From Cryobacterium sp. Y50 (GTDB lineage: Bacteria > Actinomycetota > Actinomycetes > Actinomycetales > Microbacteriaceae): a DNA stretch of 57,723 bases. The position numbers were made by a program, and so were the translations under genes. Positions within the stretch are counted from its first letter, which is position 1; every line of letters starts with the position of its first letter. This document shows positions 46,410-55,388 of the stretch, in pieces. The stretch spans positions 56,248-113,970 of the forward strand of contig NZ_PJJM01000094.1 in NCBI RefSeq assembly GCF_002929805.1, read 5' to 3'. A model generated the notes under the pieces. The model saw only the letters and a list, made by a program, of their open reading frames with translations, was not told the DNA's origin and ran no database searches.

Positions 46410-47072
46410 ATGCCCCAGTTCCCCGTCACCACCCGTCCCGAACGCACCAGCGACGACATAGCAGCAGACCGAAAAGCAGCCAACGCATTCTTTGCCCGAT
46501 ACACGACCACCGACAGCCCCAGAACTCAGCGCGACCGAGACGCCCTCCTCCGGTTCTACAGCTTCGACTGGAACCTCATTTGCTGCGTCATAGAAGCCAG
46601 CGAGTGGTCACGAATTCATGCCGACGACACCGCCGCGCACCGCGCCGCACGACGAGCTGAACGCGCCGCCCAAGCAGCCCTCAACGACATTCCCGCTCGC
46701 GCCGATTCCCGGCTCCGTCCCTACGTGCACGCCGCGACTATGAAGCGCCTGCCGGCCCCCGGTGTGACGCCCCGCCCGGTGAGTGAACGCCTCACAGCCC
46801 GAGGCCAAGCCGACCGCTTCTGGACGCAGTGCCTGAACCCGACTGCCAAGTTTCGTGCCGCCGTCCTCCACGACGCCGACCAGCCCTTCAGCCAGTGGTT
46901 GCTCCTGCGCCCCGGCTACGGGCCCCTGCAGGACGCGCCTGAAGGATACTCCGGGACGCTTCGACTGCCCAAGGCGCAACGATTCGTGCCCGGCTCGATC
47001 CGACCCGCCGGAATCAGCTACGACCGTGCACTGGAAATCGCCCTCGCCGCCCTCGACAACACCAGCCACTAA
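46410..47072 (+). CDS. Hypothetical 220-residue protein controlled by leader element C
   Basis: ATG at 46410 with GGAGAG before it. The protein is rich in Ala/Arg/Asp, with a mid-section helix RAERAAQAALNDIPARADSRLRPYVHAATMKRLPAPGV. No domain or signal was recognised. It shares its leader with ssb and dprA, suggesting a role with single-stranded DNA or early establishment (for example anti-restriction or stability). Two strong hairpins follow its stop. Confidence 0.6.
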   Translation: MPQFPVTTRPERTSDDIAADRKAANAFFARYTTTDSPRTQRDRDALLRFYSFDWNLICCVIEASEWSRIHADDTAAHRAARRAERAAQAALNDIPARADSRLRPYVHAATMKRLPAPGVTPRPVSERLTARGQADRFWTQCLNPTAKFRAAVLHDADQPFSQWLLLRPGYGPLQDAPEGYSGTLRLPKAQRFVPGSIRPAGISYDRALEIALAALDNTSH

Positions 47073-47133
47073 CACCGGGTGAGACCGCCGCGAGGCGGCG
47101 GTCTCACCCGGTGAGGGGGAACCTCCCCCTCAC
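47073..47133 (+). terminator. Two overlapping hairpins after the 220-residue gene
   Basis: A perfect 19-bp stem (CACCGGGTGAGACCGCCGC at 47073-47091 with complement 47095-47113) is followed by GTGAGGGGG/CCCCCTCAC (47111-47119 with 47125-47133). A degenerate copy lies at 49,583. Confidence 0.85.
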
Positions 47134-47152
47134 TCACCCCCACCGCGCGACG

Positions 47153-47161
47153 TTATCCACA
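47153..47161 (+). promoter_or_regulatory. DnaA-box-like site
   Basis: TTATCCACA matches the consensus exactly and lies 20 bp after the hairpins and 74 bp before the next gene. A second site near 30,088 has the reverse orientation. Confidence 0.4.
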
Positions 47162-47234
47162 GACTGGCCTGATCGGCGGCGACCGCCAGCGTTGGCGAAT
47201 TAGCGTCAAGGCCAACCGTCGCGAAAGGACCCTC

Positions 47235-47573
47235 ATGCGTTTTCTAAAACTGGCCGTCACCACCTACGGACACGACCGCTCCCGTCCGGTCATTGGCGCC
47301 GACGATGTCTGGATCAACCTCGACCAGGTCGTCTCGATCGAAGAGCAACTCGACAGCAACGCCTTCGCAGACGCTGTGCGAGAAGGAATCGCGCCGGAAG
47401 AGCACTACCCGTGCGTGGAGCTGACCACCGCGAACGGGAGCACACACCTGGTGTCGCTCGGCGTGTACCCAGACCAGGCCAGCGGCTTCGCCGCCCTCAC
47501 CCGATTCTTACCCCTGCTCCTCGGCGACAGCGACGACGACACCCAGCTCGCAGAGATCCTGGCGGATTCCTGA
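47235..47573 (+). CDS. Hypothetical 112-residue protein with a degraded relative downstream
   Basis: ATG at 47235, RBS-like GAAAGGA. The protein has strand-like and acidic segments, with RFLKLAVTTYG and WINLDQVVSIEE at the start and SGFAALTRFLPLLLGDSDDDTQLAEILADS at the end. No family was recognised. A matching but broken copy lies at about 49,655-49,790, so it is an element-encoded family. Function unknown. Confidence 0.6.
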   Translation: MRFLKLAVTTYGHDRSRPVIGADDVWINLDQVVSIEEQLDSNAFADAVREGIAPEEHYPCVELTTANGSTHLVSLGVYPDQASGFAALTRFLPLLLGDSDDDTQLAEILADS

Positions 47574-47750
47574 CCTGCTCAATTGGGCTCACCCCGATGG
47601 ACGCGTGAGCGCCGCGGGCATGTGGCTGTGACACTTTGTGCTCTTTGGTGTCCATCCGTAAGACGCTAGTTGGCGCATCGAGCTAAATTCGAGACGACAC
47701 CGTTCCGTGTAGCTGCCGAGCCTGCGCCGTCCCCGTGCGCGCAGCTGCTG
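47574..47750. other. Gap before the divergent cargo genes
   Basis: No gene recognised. Confidence 0.3.
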
Positions 47751-48146
47751 TCAAACCAGGTCGTGTAGGTCGGTGCGCCAGAAAAGTATTGGAATTGTGC
47801 TCTCGACGTTGTAGACGCGGTCCCGAGGGTCGTTGACGCGCACACCGAGATCGAACTTGTCTGCAAACTGTTGGGCCTCTGCTCTGAGCTGGTCGTTGTC
47901 TTCTTGGTAGGGCGACGTGATGGCTAAAATCGGTTTTTTTGCTCCAGAGCCACGGGGCTTGAACCGCTGAGTGTGGTCGAACAGGTGTGAGAAGCGGCCG
48001 ATAAATTCGGCGTCGAGCTTGTCAGGTGAGATCAGCCCTTCGATCCCGTACGGTGAGCCGTACTGTCCATTCCAAATCAACCCCTGCTCATCTGCGATCC
48101 TGTTGACGTTGGAGTAGCTGCTGTCTCGCTCGTTGAAGCTTGGCAC
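47751..48146 (-). CDS. Hypothetical 131-residue cargo protein
   Basis: GTG at 48146 with AAAGGAG upstream is clearly better than earlier starts. The product (MPSFNERDSSYSNVNRIADEQGLIWNGQYGSPYGIEGLISPDKLDAEF...) is charged with an alpha/beta pattern, including KKPILAITSPYQEDNDQLRAEAQQFADKFDLGVRV. No family recognised. Its codon use and GC differ from the transfer genes, like the DUF4238 gene on the other side, and the two may form a divergent cassette. Confidence 0.6.
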   Translation of the reverse strand: MPSFNERDSSYSNVNRIADEQGLIWNGQYGSPYGIEGLISPDKLDAEFIGRFSHLFDHTQRFKPRGSGAKKPILAITSPYQEDNDQLRAEAQQFADKFDLGVRVNDPRDRVYNVESTIPILFWRTDLHDLV

Positions 48147-48403
48147 GGGAATCCTCCTTTGTTGCGGTCGGCGCCAGTGCCGGACTCGGTGTCCATCATT
48201 GCGCATTCGCGTTTCAAGATGGGTCCGCCTCCAAGGCGATGAGCCCAGCGTGCAGGAGCCCAGCCACGTTGAATGGGCAGGGACTCGCTTCTCGTATTCC
48301 TCGGGAAAGCCATGGTCGAGTCCCTACACGCTCGTCTGCATCACGAATCCATCTTCGTCTCGCGTCGACTCCACATATCAAGTGAGCCCGATACGTTCGA
48401 GTC

Positions 48404-49522
48404 ATGGCAAAACGTAGGGGAAACCGAGTAATTCGGAATCATCCGGTACTTCTGGAGATCGAACATATGGCTGCGGCAATGGTGGCAGGCGGTAGGGAGC
48501 CTAGAAAACACCATCTTGTGCCGCGTTTCTATCTCGAGCGTTGGAGCGAAGGCGGCATGATCCGGAGTACGGACATCGACGCTAAGTACACCTTTACATC
48601 CCCACCCGAAAAAGCGGCGAAACGGACGGACTTCTACCGGGTGGAAGAGGGCACCTTCAAGTGGGGTACCGCGATTGATTTTGAAGTCTTTCTGAGCGTT
48701 CTTGAAGGCAAGGTCGCGGGAATTACGCGGCGTTTGCTCGACGACTCGCTCCAACCCTCCGAACTTGATGTTGAGTCTGAAGGTGAGCTCCTTTGGTACG
48801 CCGCGCTTCAGATGACCCGAGGAGTGAATTTCCGGCGCGGGTTGCAATGGAATCAATTGCAAACCCACGTCATCAAATACGAGTGGGGAGGTGACGCATC
48901 TCTAAGTCGACGGCTCGAGCGGAGTGGACTTGAAGCGACCGCAGAGCGAGTTGCGACGATGCGGTCGCAGCTAACGGACATGCAGCACGACCCCCAGAAA
49001 CTACCGATGCTCACGGCGTTGAAGGTGAAGCACTCGGCGAGTATGGCGTCATCGTTGATCCCGTATCTAGCCACTCGAAAGCTGGTCGTCTACCGCACTC
49101 CTGCAAGGCTAGTGACGTGCGACGAGCCGGTGGTCGCCCTCGACACTTATCTCGGAGCAGATACAGGTAGCTTCGGAGCGGCCAACGCTCCGATAATCGT
49201 TCTGCCTTTAGCCCCGACAGCTGTTCTTGCAATGTTCCGGCATGATGTCCCAGTTCTTTTGGACGCATCTGAGGAGCTAACTGTTGCGGAGGTTCTTGAC
49301 CTCAATCAAGCGATTCTCGGAAATGCGTTCCGGTACGCCTTCGAACGACCAAGCATGACCTTGACGAGCAAGTTGCACGTGCCTCCGCTGCCTCCGGCAG
49401 GCGAACGGCGAGTCGTTTCGAAGGGTGGTGACGGAAAGGAGCTGCATGAACTGATTGTTGGCCGACGCTGGCGAAATGAGCCGGGGGCACCCATTCGTCC
49501 TGTTCACCGCTGGTGGCGCTGA
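48404..49522 (+). CDS. DUF4238 family protein
   Basis: The 372-residue protein contains the DUF4238 signature KHHLVPRFYLERWS near residue 38, then DFYRVEEGTF and a long helical region. The family appears in variable islands and phages, often with defence genes, but its activity is unknown (a nuclease-like role has been suggested by context only). The C-terminus (LPPAGERRVVSKGGDGKELHELIVGRRW) resembles related members. Composition is lower in GC than the core genes, so it is likely acquired cargo. Confidence 0.75.
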   Translation: MAKRRGNRVIRNHPVLLEIEHMAAAMVAGGREPRKHHLVPRFYLERWSEGGMIRSTDIDAKYTFTSPPEKAAKRTDFYRVEEGTFKWGTAIDFEVFLSVLEGKVAGITRRLLDDSLQPSELDVESEGELLWYAALQMTRGVNFRRGLQWNQLQTHVIKYEWGGDASLSRRLERSGLEATAERVATMRSQLTDMQHDPQKLPMLTALKVKHSASMASSLIPYLATRKLVVYRTPARLVTCDEPVVALDTYLGADTGSFGAANAPIIVLPLAPTAVLAMFRHDVPVLLDASEELTVAEVLDLNQAILGNAFRYAFERPSMTLTSKLHVPPLPPAGERRVVSKGGDGKELHELIVGRRWRNEPGAPIRPVHRWWR

Positions 49523-49582
49523 TAGTTCTCATCCCAACAGGTCGCCCCAAGGCCCTCCGAGACGATGCCACCGAGCCGCCAA

Positions 49583-49642
49583 CACCGGGTGCGGCCGCCG
49601 CCAGGTGGCGACCTCACGCGGTGAGGGGAACATCTCCCTCAC
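49583..49642 (+). repeat. Degenerate copy of the 47,073 hairpins
   Basis: CACCGGGTGCGGCCGCCGCC...GTGAGGGGAACATCTCCCTCAC corresponds to the hairpins after the 220-residue gene but with broken pairing. Confidence 0.65.
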
Positions 49643-49654
49643 ACACCCCCATTG

Positions 49655-49787
49655 CGGAGGTTTCGCTGGAAGGCGGCTTCGACGCCCTATCCCGATTCGT
49701 ACCCTTACTTCTTGGCGGCACGGTCGATGACACCGAGCTCCCAGAGATCCTGCGCGAGACACTGTCGGTCAGGGCGTTCCGACCGTA
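49655..49787 (+). pseudogene. Remnant of the 112-residue protein gene
   Basis: The frame EVSLEGGFDALSRFVPLLLGGTVDDTELPEILRETL matches the C-terminal 35 residues of the protein at 47,235, while the N-terminal two-thirds are missing. It belongs to a larger duplicated segment that starts with the hairpin copy. Confidence 0.7.
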
Positions 49788-49804
49788 GACAACGTCAGGC
49801 CCTG

Positions 49805-50315
49805 GCGATGAAGCGCCGCAGTGGCCAGCTAACGACAGCGGCCCAGATCAGCCGGAAAGAGAACCTTGTCTTTTACGGGCACTCCGGCACCGGAAAAACG
49901 TTCTTCTTCGAAGCCCTCGGCCAGCAAGTCGTCGAGGCCGGCATGCGCGTGGCGTGGTTCCGCCTCGAGGACCTCGGTGCACTCATGCGCGCCCACCGCG
50001 CGGACGACAGCATCACCTGAGTCGTCCGCGCATCCTCCGCTCCGACCTCATCGTGATCGTGACATCGGGCTGCTCGCCGTCGGGACGGACGCGGCCGAGG
50101 GACCCTATCGCCTCATTGACGCAGCCGATGAAAACTGGACTATCGCCGTCTTGTCGAATCTGCATCCTGCCGGATTCGACGAGCTCATGCCCAAAACCCT
50201 CGCCAGAGCGACCGTCGACGTGCTCCTGCACCACGCTTACGTCTCAGGCGTCGGGCGAATCGATCCACCTCACGGAGGCCCTAGCCGGGCAAGGCGTGAC
50301 ACCTATGAGCTAACA
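49805..50315 (+). pseudogene. IstB-like IS21 helper ATPase remnant
   Basis: Several frames in turn give recognisable IstB pieces: NLVFYGHSGTGKTFFFEALGQQVVEAGMRVAWFRLEDL (Walker A), SNLHPAGFDELMPKTLARATVDVLLHHAYV, and ESIHLTEALAGQGVTPMS at the end. A stop and frameshifts lie between them, so it cannot make a full protein. No istA is adjacent. It is an IS21-family relic. Confidence 0.7.
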
Positions 50316-50455
50316 CTCGCTCCAAGAATGGCCAACGCGGCCGAACTCCTGGTGGGCAGATCTGTCGGCCATGAGCGGGCAGTTTTCATAGCCACCAGCG
50401 GGAATTTGCCGTGGCCGCCATTGGGCAGATCCTTATGGTCCTTAACACTCAGGTC

Positions 50456-51220
50456 CTAGGGTGCATCAGATGGGCACGTCGGCAGCCGCAGCCCAGCAGA
50501 AGATTTCAGCAATTCGACGACTGTCATTGAGGTCCAATTCCTAGAGCCCGGAATACAGATCTCGCGCCTGAGAATGTCTTCGGACTCGGTCCATTCCGGT
50601 CTCTTTTTCTGGTCTAGTAAAAGGGTGAACTGGAGTTGTTCGCCCACCACGTAGCCCACAAAATCAGTGCTCGAGCCTGACAGCTGAATGCGTTCGACCG
50701 GCGTCCAAGGCTGCTGGAGCACGAGAGTCAGGAGCAAACCCGTGAACGTTGCCCAAGCCCATCCAGCTCGCCTGGCCACAGCTTGTGCCCGCCGCTGAGC
50801 CTGATCCTGCTTCTTCGCGCTTCGCAACCAACGACTAAGAAGATGGCCAAGGATGGTGCCCAGCAAGACTCCGGCGAATACTAACACCGGAGCGACACTC
50901 ATGATGAAAAGAGAGAGTGGGAGCCAGATTAAAGCCGTTCGAAACTTAACGGCAAGAGACGCGCCATCTGCATTTCCCGCCAAGACCCATGCTCGAGGTT
51001 GTTCCAAGCCCATAAACGCCGGAACGAATGCGACCGCAACGAGTAGCAGGGTGGAGGCGAGAATTGAAGTGCGATCAGCAACGCCCAAGACCGCGAGGCC
51101 AACGGGAACGCTAAACCCAGAAAAGAAGAACACACGCAAGACTGCAAGGGCGACTGCCGCGAGTGAGGCGATGAGCGCGAGGTGCTTGAGCGCTAAGGGG
51201 AGGAATCGCTCGGAACTCAT
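50456..51220 (-). CDS. Hypothetical membrane protein (254 residues)
   Basis: The protein has four or more hydrophobic segments (about residues 10-30, 36-68, 92-120 and 150-165) and then a soluble C-terminal part (about 175-254) with two cysteines (EICIPGSRNW, LPTCPSDAP). No family recognised. It stands alone on the minus strand, 160 bp from the RES gene. Low GC relative to the core, so cargo. Confidence 0.6.
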   Translation of the reverse strand: MSSERFLPLALKHLALIASLAAVALAVLRVFFFSGFSVPVGLAVLGVADRTSILASTLLLVAVAFVPAFMGLEQPRAWVLAGNADGASLAVKFRTALIWLPLSLFIMSVAPVLVFAGVLLGTILGHLLSRWLRSAKKQDQAQRRAQAVARRAGWAWATFTGLLLTLVLQQPWTPVERIQLSGSSTDFVGYVVGEQLQFTLLLDQKKRPEWTESEDILRREICIPGSRNWTSMTVVELLKSSAGLRLPTCPSDAP

Positions 51221-51383
51221 AACGTGATTGTGTCACGAGAGAACGACAAGACGGATGGTCGGCTCCTCCCCTCTGGCCGAGTACGTTCGGCTCCCGGCGA
51301 TGGCCCAACTCAATCCAAGGAGCTTTTGACCCGTTGGGTAGTGCAACCTGCGAAGTCCAAGGTGGGGGCAGAGCGACGGCGAG

Positions 51384-52415
51384 CTAATTGCCAATTTGAA
51401 CGCTTACTCGCTCGACTAAAACCTGACTGACGCGCAACGCTTCGAATGCTTCTGGGTTGAACAGGGCCAAATTGATCCCGTTGTCACTGCTGACGGAACT
51501 GCGGTAGACGACTCCGTCGAATCCGCACGACTTGATGAACTCGCAAAGGTATTGAGTGGGAATGTACTCATAGGGCGCGCCCCGCGGGTGGACAGGACGG
51601 GTGAGCTCGTCGGCGAGTCGTTCTAGCAGGGGGAGGTCGGCGCGCAGCCGAATAATTTCGGACTCGTCTCCGACTAAAGGGGACGTTAGCTTTCGCGGAT
51701 TCCTTAGATCGGCAAACTTCAGCTCCGGCAATTCAAACTCCGCAATGCACGCTTTTTCCCCCGTATGAGGACGTAGTTCAGCGACAGCCGTCGTTGGCGT
51801 AGAGCCGAGGTAAAGATACGGAATTCCGGCAGGATTTGCTCGTCCGTGGCCAGCAAGATGCCGAGGAGGTGCATTCATCTCGCTGAGCGGATATGGATCG
51901 TCACTGCTCATTAGTCGCGCCCGGTACCAGGTCGACTGATCGAATGATTTCGAACTTGCGATCAGCTGGCCGAGGAGCTCGGCTATTCGATCCATATCCA
52001 TTGGGTCATCAAGGAACCAACGGTTGCGGTGCATCATCTCATCACGCAGGTCTTCCCAGCGACGGAGATTCCCACCCGCCGAGTATTGAATCGGGGCGAA
52101 TGACTTTCTCACCAGCTCGCCATCGTCTAATACGTCAGCGAGTAATTCCTTTGCGCTGGCTGGCTTCAATCCTGAGCCGTCGAAGAAGTTCCACTCATCA
52201 GTTAGCAACTTGATGATTGACTCCCCGTCATCGACGATTTCGTAGGAGGCCATGAGCGCCTCGAACCACTGTGCGAGGCGTTCCGGAAGCACGCTTTCCG
52301 CATTTGGAGCGCCGCAATAGCCGCAGGTCGCCCGAACAGGATCGCACTGAGGGATGTATTCGTTACGAATCTGAATATCACCGAAACACGCGGCGCAGCA
52401 CCGTCGCTCAGCCAC
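51384..52415 (-). CDS. RES-domain protein with N-terminal zinc ribbon
   Basis: GTG at 52415 overlaps the natural end of the upstream gene (GTGGCTGA). The 343-residue protein has a CxxC-type zinc-binding N-terminus (CCAACFGD...CDPVRATCGYCG), a helical middle (about 45-150) with RDEMMHRNRWF, and a RES domain (about 165-330): WYRARLMSSDD, ANPAGIPYLYLGSTPTTAVAELRP, the Arg, Glu and Ser of the name are in these segments. RES proteins modify or degrade NAD-linked substrates and act as toxins or defence effectors. Third gene of the sce7726-sce7725-RES cassette. Confidence 0.8.
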   Translation of the reverse strand: MAERRCCAACFGDIQIRNEYIPQCDPVRATCGYCGAPNAESVLPERLAQWFEALMASYEIVDDGESIIKLLTDEWNFFDGSGLKPASAKELLADVLDDGELVRKSFAPIQYSAGGNLRRWEDLRDEMMHRNRWFLDDPMDMDRIAELLGQLIASSKSFDQSTWYRARLMSSDDPYPLSEMNAPPRHLAGHGRANPAGIPYLYLGSTPTTAVAELRPHTGEKACIAEFELPELKFADLRNPRKLTSPLVGDESEIIRLRADLPLLERLADELTRPVHPRGAPYEYIPTQYLCEFIKSCGFDGVVYRSSVSSDNGINLALFNPEAFEALRVSQVLVERVSVQIGN

Positions 52416-53341
52416 GGGATTGAAAAGCAGCGAGGGTCTCTAGATGGTGCTTGATGGAGAGTTTTTTTTACGTATCCGAGACCAGGGAAATGGCCGCGCG
52501 CGTGCAGTTCGCGGAACTCTTGGACAGCCGAAGTATCTTCAATACACGACCCTGCGCTATCCAGCTGTGCAATCAGCTTGGAGAGGGCTTGGGAAAACTT
52601 GCCTGCCGGATCGACTGGTGTGTCGTTCGAGTCGGAAATAAAATGATAAACGAACATGGCATCGTCTTGGTCCGTGTCGATATACGTTAGGTGGATAGCA
52701 ACTGCGTAAGCGGGTCCACCACCTTCCGCGTAATAGTCACCGACAGTCAGAAAGTCCCCGTAACCGTTTGCACCGAGCTCGCTATAGGTTATGTGAAGGT
52801 CCGAGAATCGGTCGACGAGGGAGTAATCAGCGTTCTTCTTGCGCTCGAAACCGTCCTCGATCAAGATGCGGTGGCCGCCTATAAAAGGTCGACGATAGAG
52901 AGTGTTGCGAGCATCCAAAAATACATGCGTCAGCTGAGTCGCCGTCAGTTGGGCCGCAAGACCTTTGCCATCTGTAAATCCCGCGTGGACAAGCATCAAC
53001 GGTCGATCTTCGTAAGGCGAGATCGCTCTCATGGCGTCCTCAACCGTCATAAGGTTAGTGAGGAGCAAGGCCGGGAGAACAGCATCGTTATCTCCAAAAC
53101 TTTCCTCTAAATAAGCAGCGAGCCCGTCCCCGTCGTGCCGGTGATCGCCCAAGCGGGGGTTGACAATGACTGCTGCTGATGCCCCCCGCGACACGAGCTC
53201 TCGCAACGCGCGGTCTAGGCTGCTTAGGACTTCGCGGACGGGCTCAATTATCGGGATAAAGCCTGCGTTAGAGATCACTTCGGCCGATTCACGTATTGCA
53301 AGAAGCTCAAACTGCTTCCCTCGAAAGAACGGATAGTACAT
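52408..53341 (-). CDS. sce7725 family protein (homopolymer frameshift near the end)
   Basis: The start at 53341 (TAGGAGCAAC before it) gives MYYPFFRGKQFELLAIRESAEVI, the sce7725 N-terminus. The domain looks like the phage-type beta family. The family's normal C-terminus GLGYVKKLSIKHHLE... is readable only if one T of an eight-T run (52462-52469, plus strand) is removed; then the protein stops at 52408, overlapping the RES start. As written the frame instead runs on to 52202 inside the RES gene with an unrelated tail. It lies 7 bp after the sce7726 gene. Confidence 0.7.
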
Positions 53342-53348
53342 GTTGCTC

Positions 53349-54239
53349 CTAACTCCAGGCAAGGGCGGTACGGAGCGGGAGCCACGCCGCTGCGGTCAAG
53401 TTCTGTCTTGCAGTGACGGATAGGTCGGTAGCCAATGCGGCCGCACGCAATGACAACGGCAGCTCTTTCAGGTATGGTTCCAACTCGGCTCGTGACCTCG
53501 AAGTCCGTAGGACTCGAACCGTCGCATCGTGAACTGTCCTTGAGCCGAGGCTCGCGAAAATTTCCCGAAGTACGTGCCACCGCTGTGTATTTGGCACGTT
53601 AGGAAAATCGATCCCTGCATCACTTGCTACGTCGATGGCTTCTTGTACGCGAAGCGTGTCGAGAATCGAGAGTGGATCGACCCTTTCTGGCTGATCAATC
53701 GCTTGACGCTCGACCTGAAGTCGGAATCTTGAGGACAATACTAGAACGCCCACGTCATTGGGAGTAATGCTTAGGGCCGCGCAGGCCTGCATGGGACTGG
53801 TGACCACGTAAACGCTAGCGAAGACTGCTCTGTAGTCGGCGATCTGCCCCGCCAGTCGGCTAAAAGAGTCTCGCTCTGACTTGATTTCATATGCCGTCGA
53901 CGTCCCGTTCAGGATAACCAGATCGGCTTTAGACTTTCTCGCACGCAATTCATTTACGATCGTGGCAGTCCGCAGGTTGTGGCGGCCGAGAGCGATCCTT
54001 TGAGTCACAGCGACTCTATAGACGTAATCGTCTCGATTACCGATTCTGCGCAATGACGAGAACGCCAGATCAAATGCATCCGCCAATGTCGCATCTGCTG
54101 GAAGGGAATCAGGAATTCCTGACTGCTGAAGCAAACGGGCTAACAGTGGTGACTGTCCGGTCTCACCCAGCTCCCGCACGACTCCTCGTGAGAACACCCG
54201 GGTCAGTGCCGCTGTTTCGACCGTCGGGGAGGTCCTCAT
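53349..54239 (-). CDS. sce7726 family PD-(D/E)XK nuclease-like protein
   Basis: ATG at 54239 with GGAG upstream gives 296 residues. The nuclease core is readable: KADLVILNGTSTAYEIKSERDSFSRLAGQIADY, where Asp, Glu-x-Lys and a Gln match a PD-(D/E)XK restriction-endonuclease fold, followed by VYVVTSP. The C-terminal region is helical. sce7726 and sce7725 genes are commonly paired. Here they form the start of a three-gene cassette with a RES-domain gene. Confidence 0.75.
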   Translation of the reverse strand: MRTSPTVETAALTRVFSRGVVRELGETGQSPLLARLLQQSGIPDSLPADATLADAFDLAFSSLRRIGNRDDYVYRVAVTQRIALGRHNLRTATIVNELRARKSKADLVILNGTSTAYEIKSERDSFSRLAGQIADYRAVFASVYVVTSPMQACAALSITPNDVGVLVLSSRFRLQVERQAIDQPERVDPLSILDTLRVQEAIDVASDAGIDFPNVPNTQRWHVLREIFASLGSRTVHDATVRVLRTSRSRAELEPYLKELPLSLRAAALATDLSVTARQNLTAAAWLPLRTALAWS

Positions 54240-54811
54240 GGGTTCTCCTAAGATGGCCGCCTATTACTTGTAAAGACTACCTTAGAAACTCTAAAGGGCA
54301 GGCTACCCCACGAATGCGGCGGAAAGGCTATGCGCGGCGATGCACGCGTGTGAGGAAGGCGATCCCGACATGGTTGGATGGCCGCGCCCATGGCCAATCG
54401 CCACGAGGGTGGTTGAGCACGCGTCTCACAACCCGTGGGCTGCGAAACACATTGACGAGACAGATCAACCATGCACGATTGTGGAGAGCGCAGCAGAACG
54501 CATTTCGGCCAGTGACCGGGATCTGGGCATCATTGTCCGTGGGCGACGGATGAGTCAACGTGTGTCGAAACGTGTGTTTTTACCGGCGTTACCATTCTTG
54601 TGGGCAAGGACGGTTGCGAGATATGAAGAGGCGTCAACGGGGAAGCGGAAAGCGTCGAAGCAAGCACCGAACTGTCAATTTGGCGTGTACCCCAGCTAGG
54701 CGTCAGGCGTCTTTATCAAATATTGTCAGGGTAGGGTCATATTTTGATTGGTGGACACCCCTCGCGGCGGGGTCTTAGACTTCAATCTGACGGAACAGGG
54801 GAGAAAGTCGC
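54240..54811. other. 570-bp gap between the defence-like cassette and the resolvase
   Basis: It should hold a divergent promoter for the minus-strand cassette and, as resolvase targets are normally upstream, a res-like site, but I could not identify clear 12-bp repeats. Several short reading frames without composition support were disregarded. Confidence 0.35.
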
Positions 54812-55372
54812 ATGGCGGGTCAACGAGTTGGATATGTGCGGGTGAGTACTCTCGATCAGAACACTGTCCGTCAGCTTGCTGGCGTCGACGTCGATCGGGT
54901 GTTTGAGGATAAGGCGTCGGGGAAGGATCAGAACCGGCCCGAGCTGGAGGAGATGATCAAGTTCGTTCGAGATGGCGATACTGTTCTCGTGCATTCCATG
55001 GATCGCCTGGCCCGCAACCTAGATGATCTACGCCTAATTGTGCGCCGGCTCACCGCGAAGAAGGTCCGGGTCGAGTTCGTGAAAGAGCAGCTCTCCTTCA
55101 CGGGCGACGACAACGCGATGGCGAACCTGCTCCTGAACGTCATGGGTGCGTTTGCTGAGTTTGAGCGGTCTTTGATTCGTGAACGTCAACGTGAGGGCAT
55201 TGCCTTGGCCAAGAAGCGTGGCGTCTACCGTGGCCGTACCCCGTCACTGGACACGGCCCGCGCGGCCGAACTGCGGGGGAAGGCTGCCGCTGGCGTGCCG
55301 AAGTCTGTGCTTGCTCGAGAGTTTGGGATCAGCCGAGAAACTGTCTACGTCTACCTCCGCGCCGGGGACTGA
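54812..55372 (+). CDS. Serine recombinase (resolvase/invertase)
   Basis: The 186-residue protein has the catalytic serine in RVGYVRVSTLDQNTVRQL near residue 13, the conserved arginines in DRLARNLDDLR, FTGDDNAMANLLLNVMGAFAEFERSLIRERQREGIALAKKRG, and a C-terminal helix-turn-helix AGVPKSVLAREFGISRETVYVYLR. It is full length for a Tn3-type resolvase. GGGGAGAAAG precedes the ATG. It may resolve element or transposon cointegrates. Confidence 0.95.
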   Translation: MAGQRVGYVRVSTLDQNTVRQLAGVDVDRVFEDKASGKDQNRPELEEMIKFVRDGDTVLVHSMDRLARNLDDLRLIVRRLTAKKVRVEFVKEQLSFTGDDNAMANLLLNVMGAFAEFERSLIRERQREGIALAKKRGVYRGRTPSLDTARAAELRGKAAAGVPKSVLAREFGISRETVYVYLRAGD

Positions 55373-55388
55373 GCTGGCTATAGACGAT

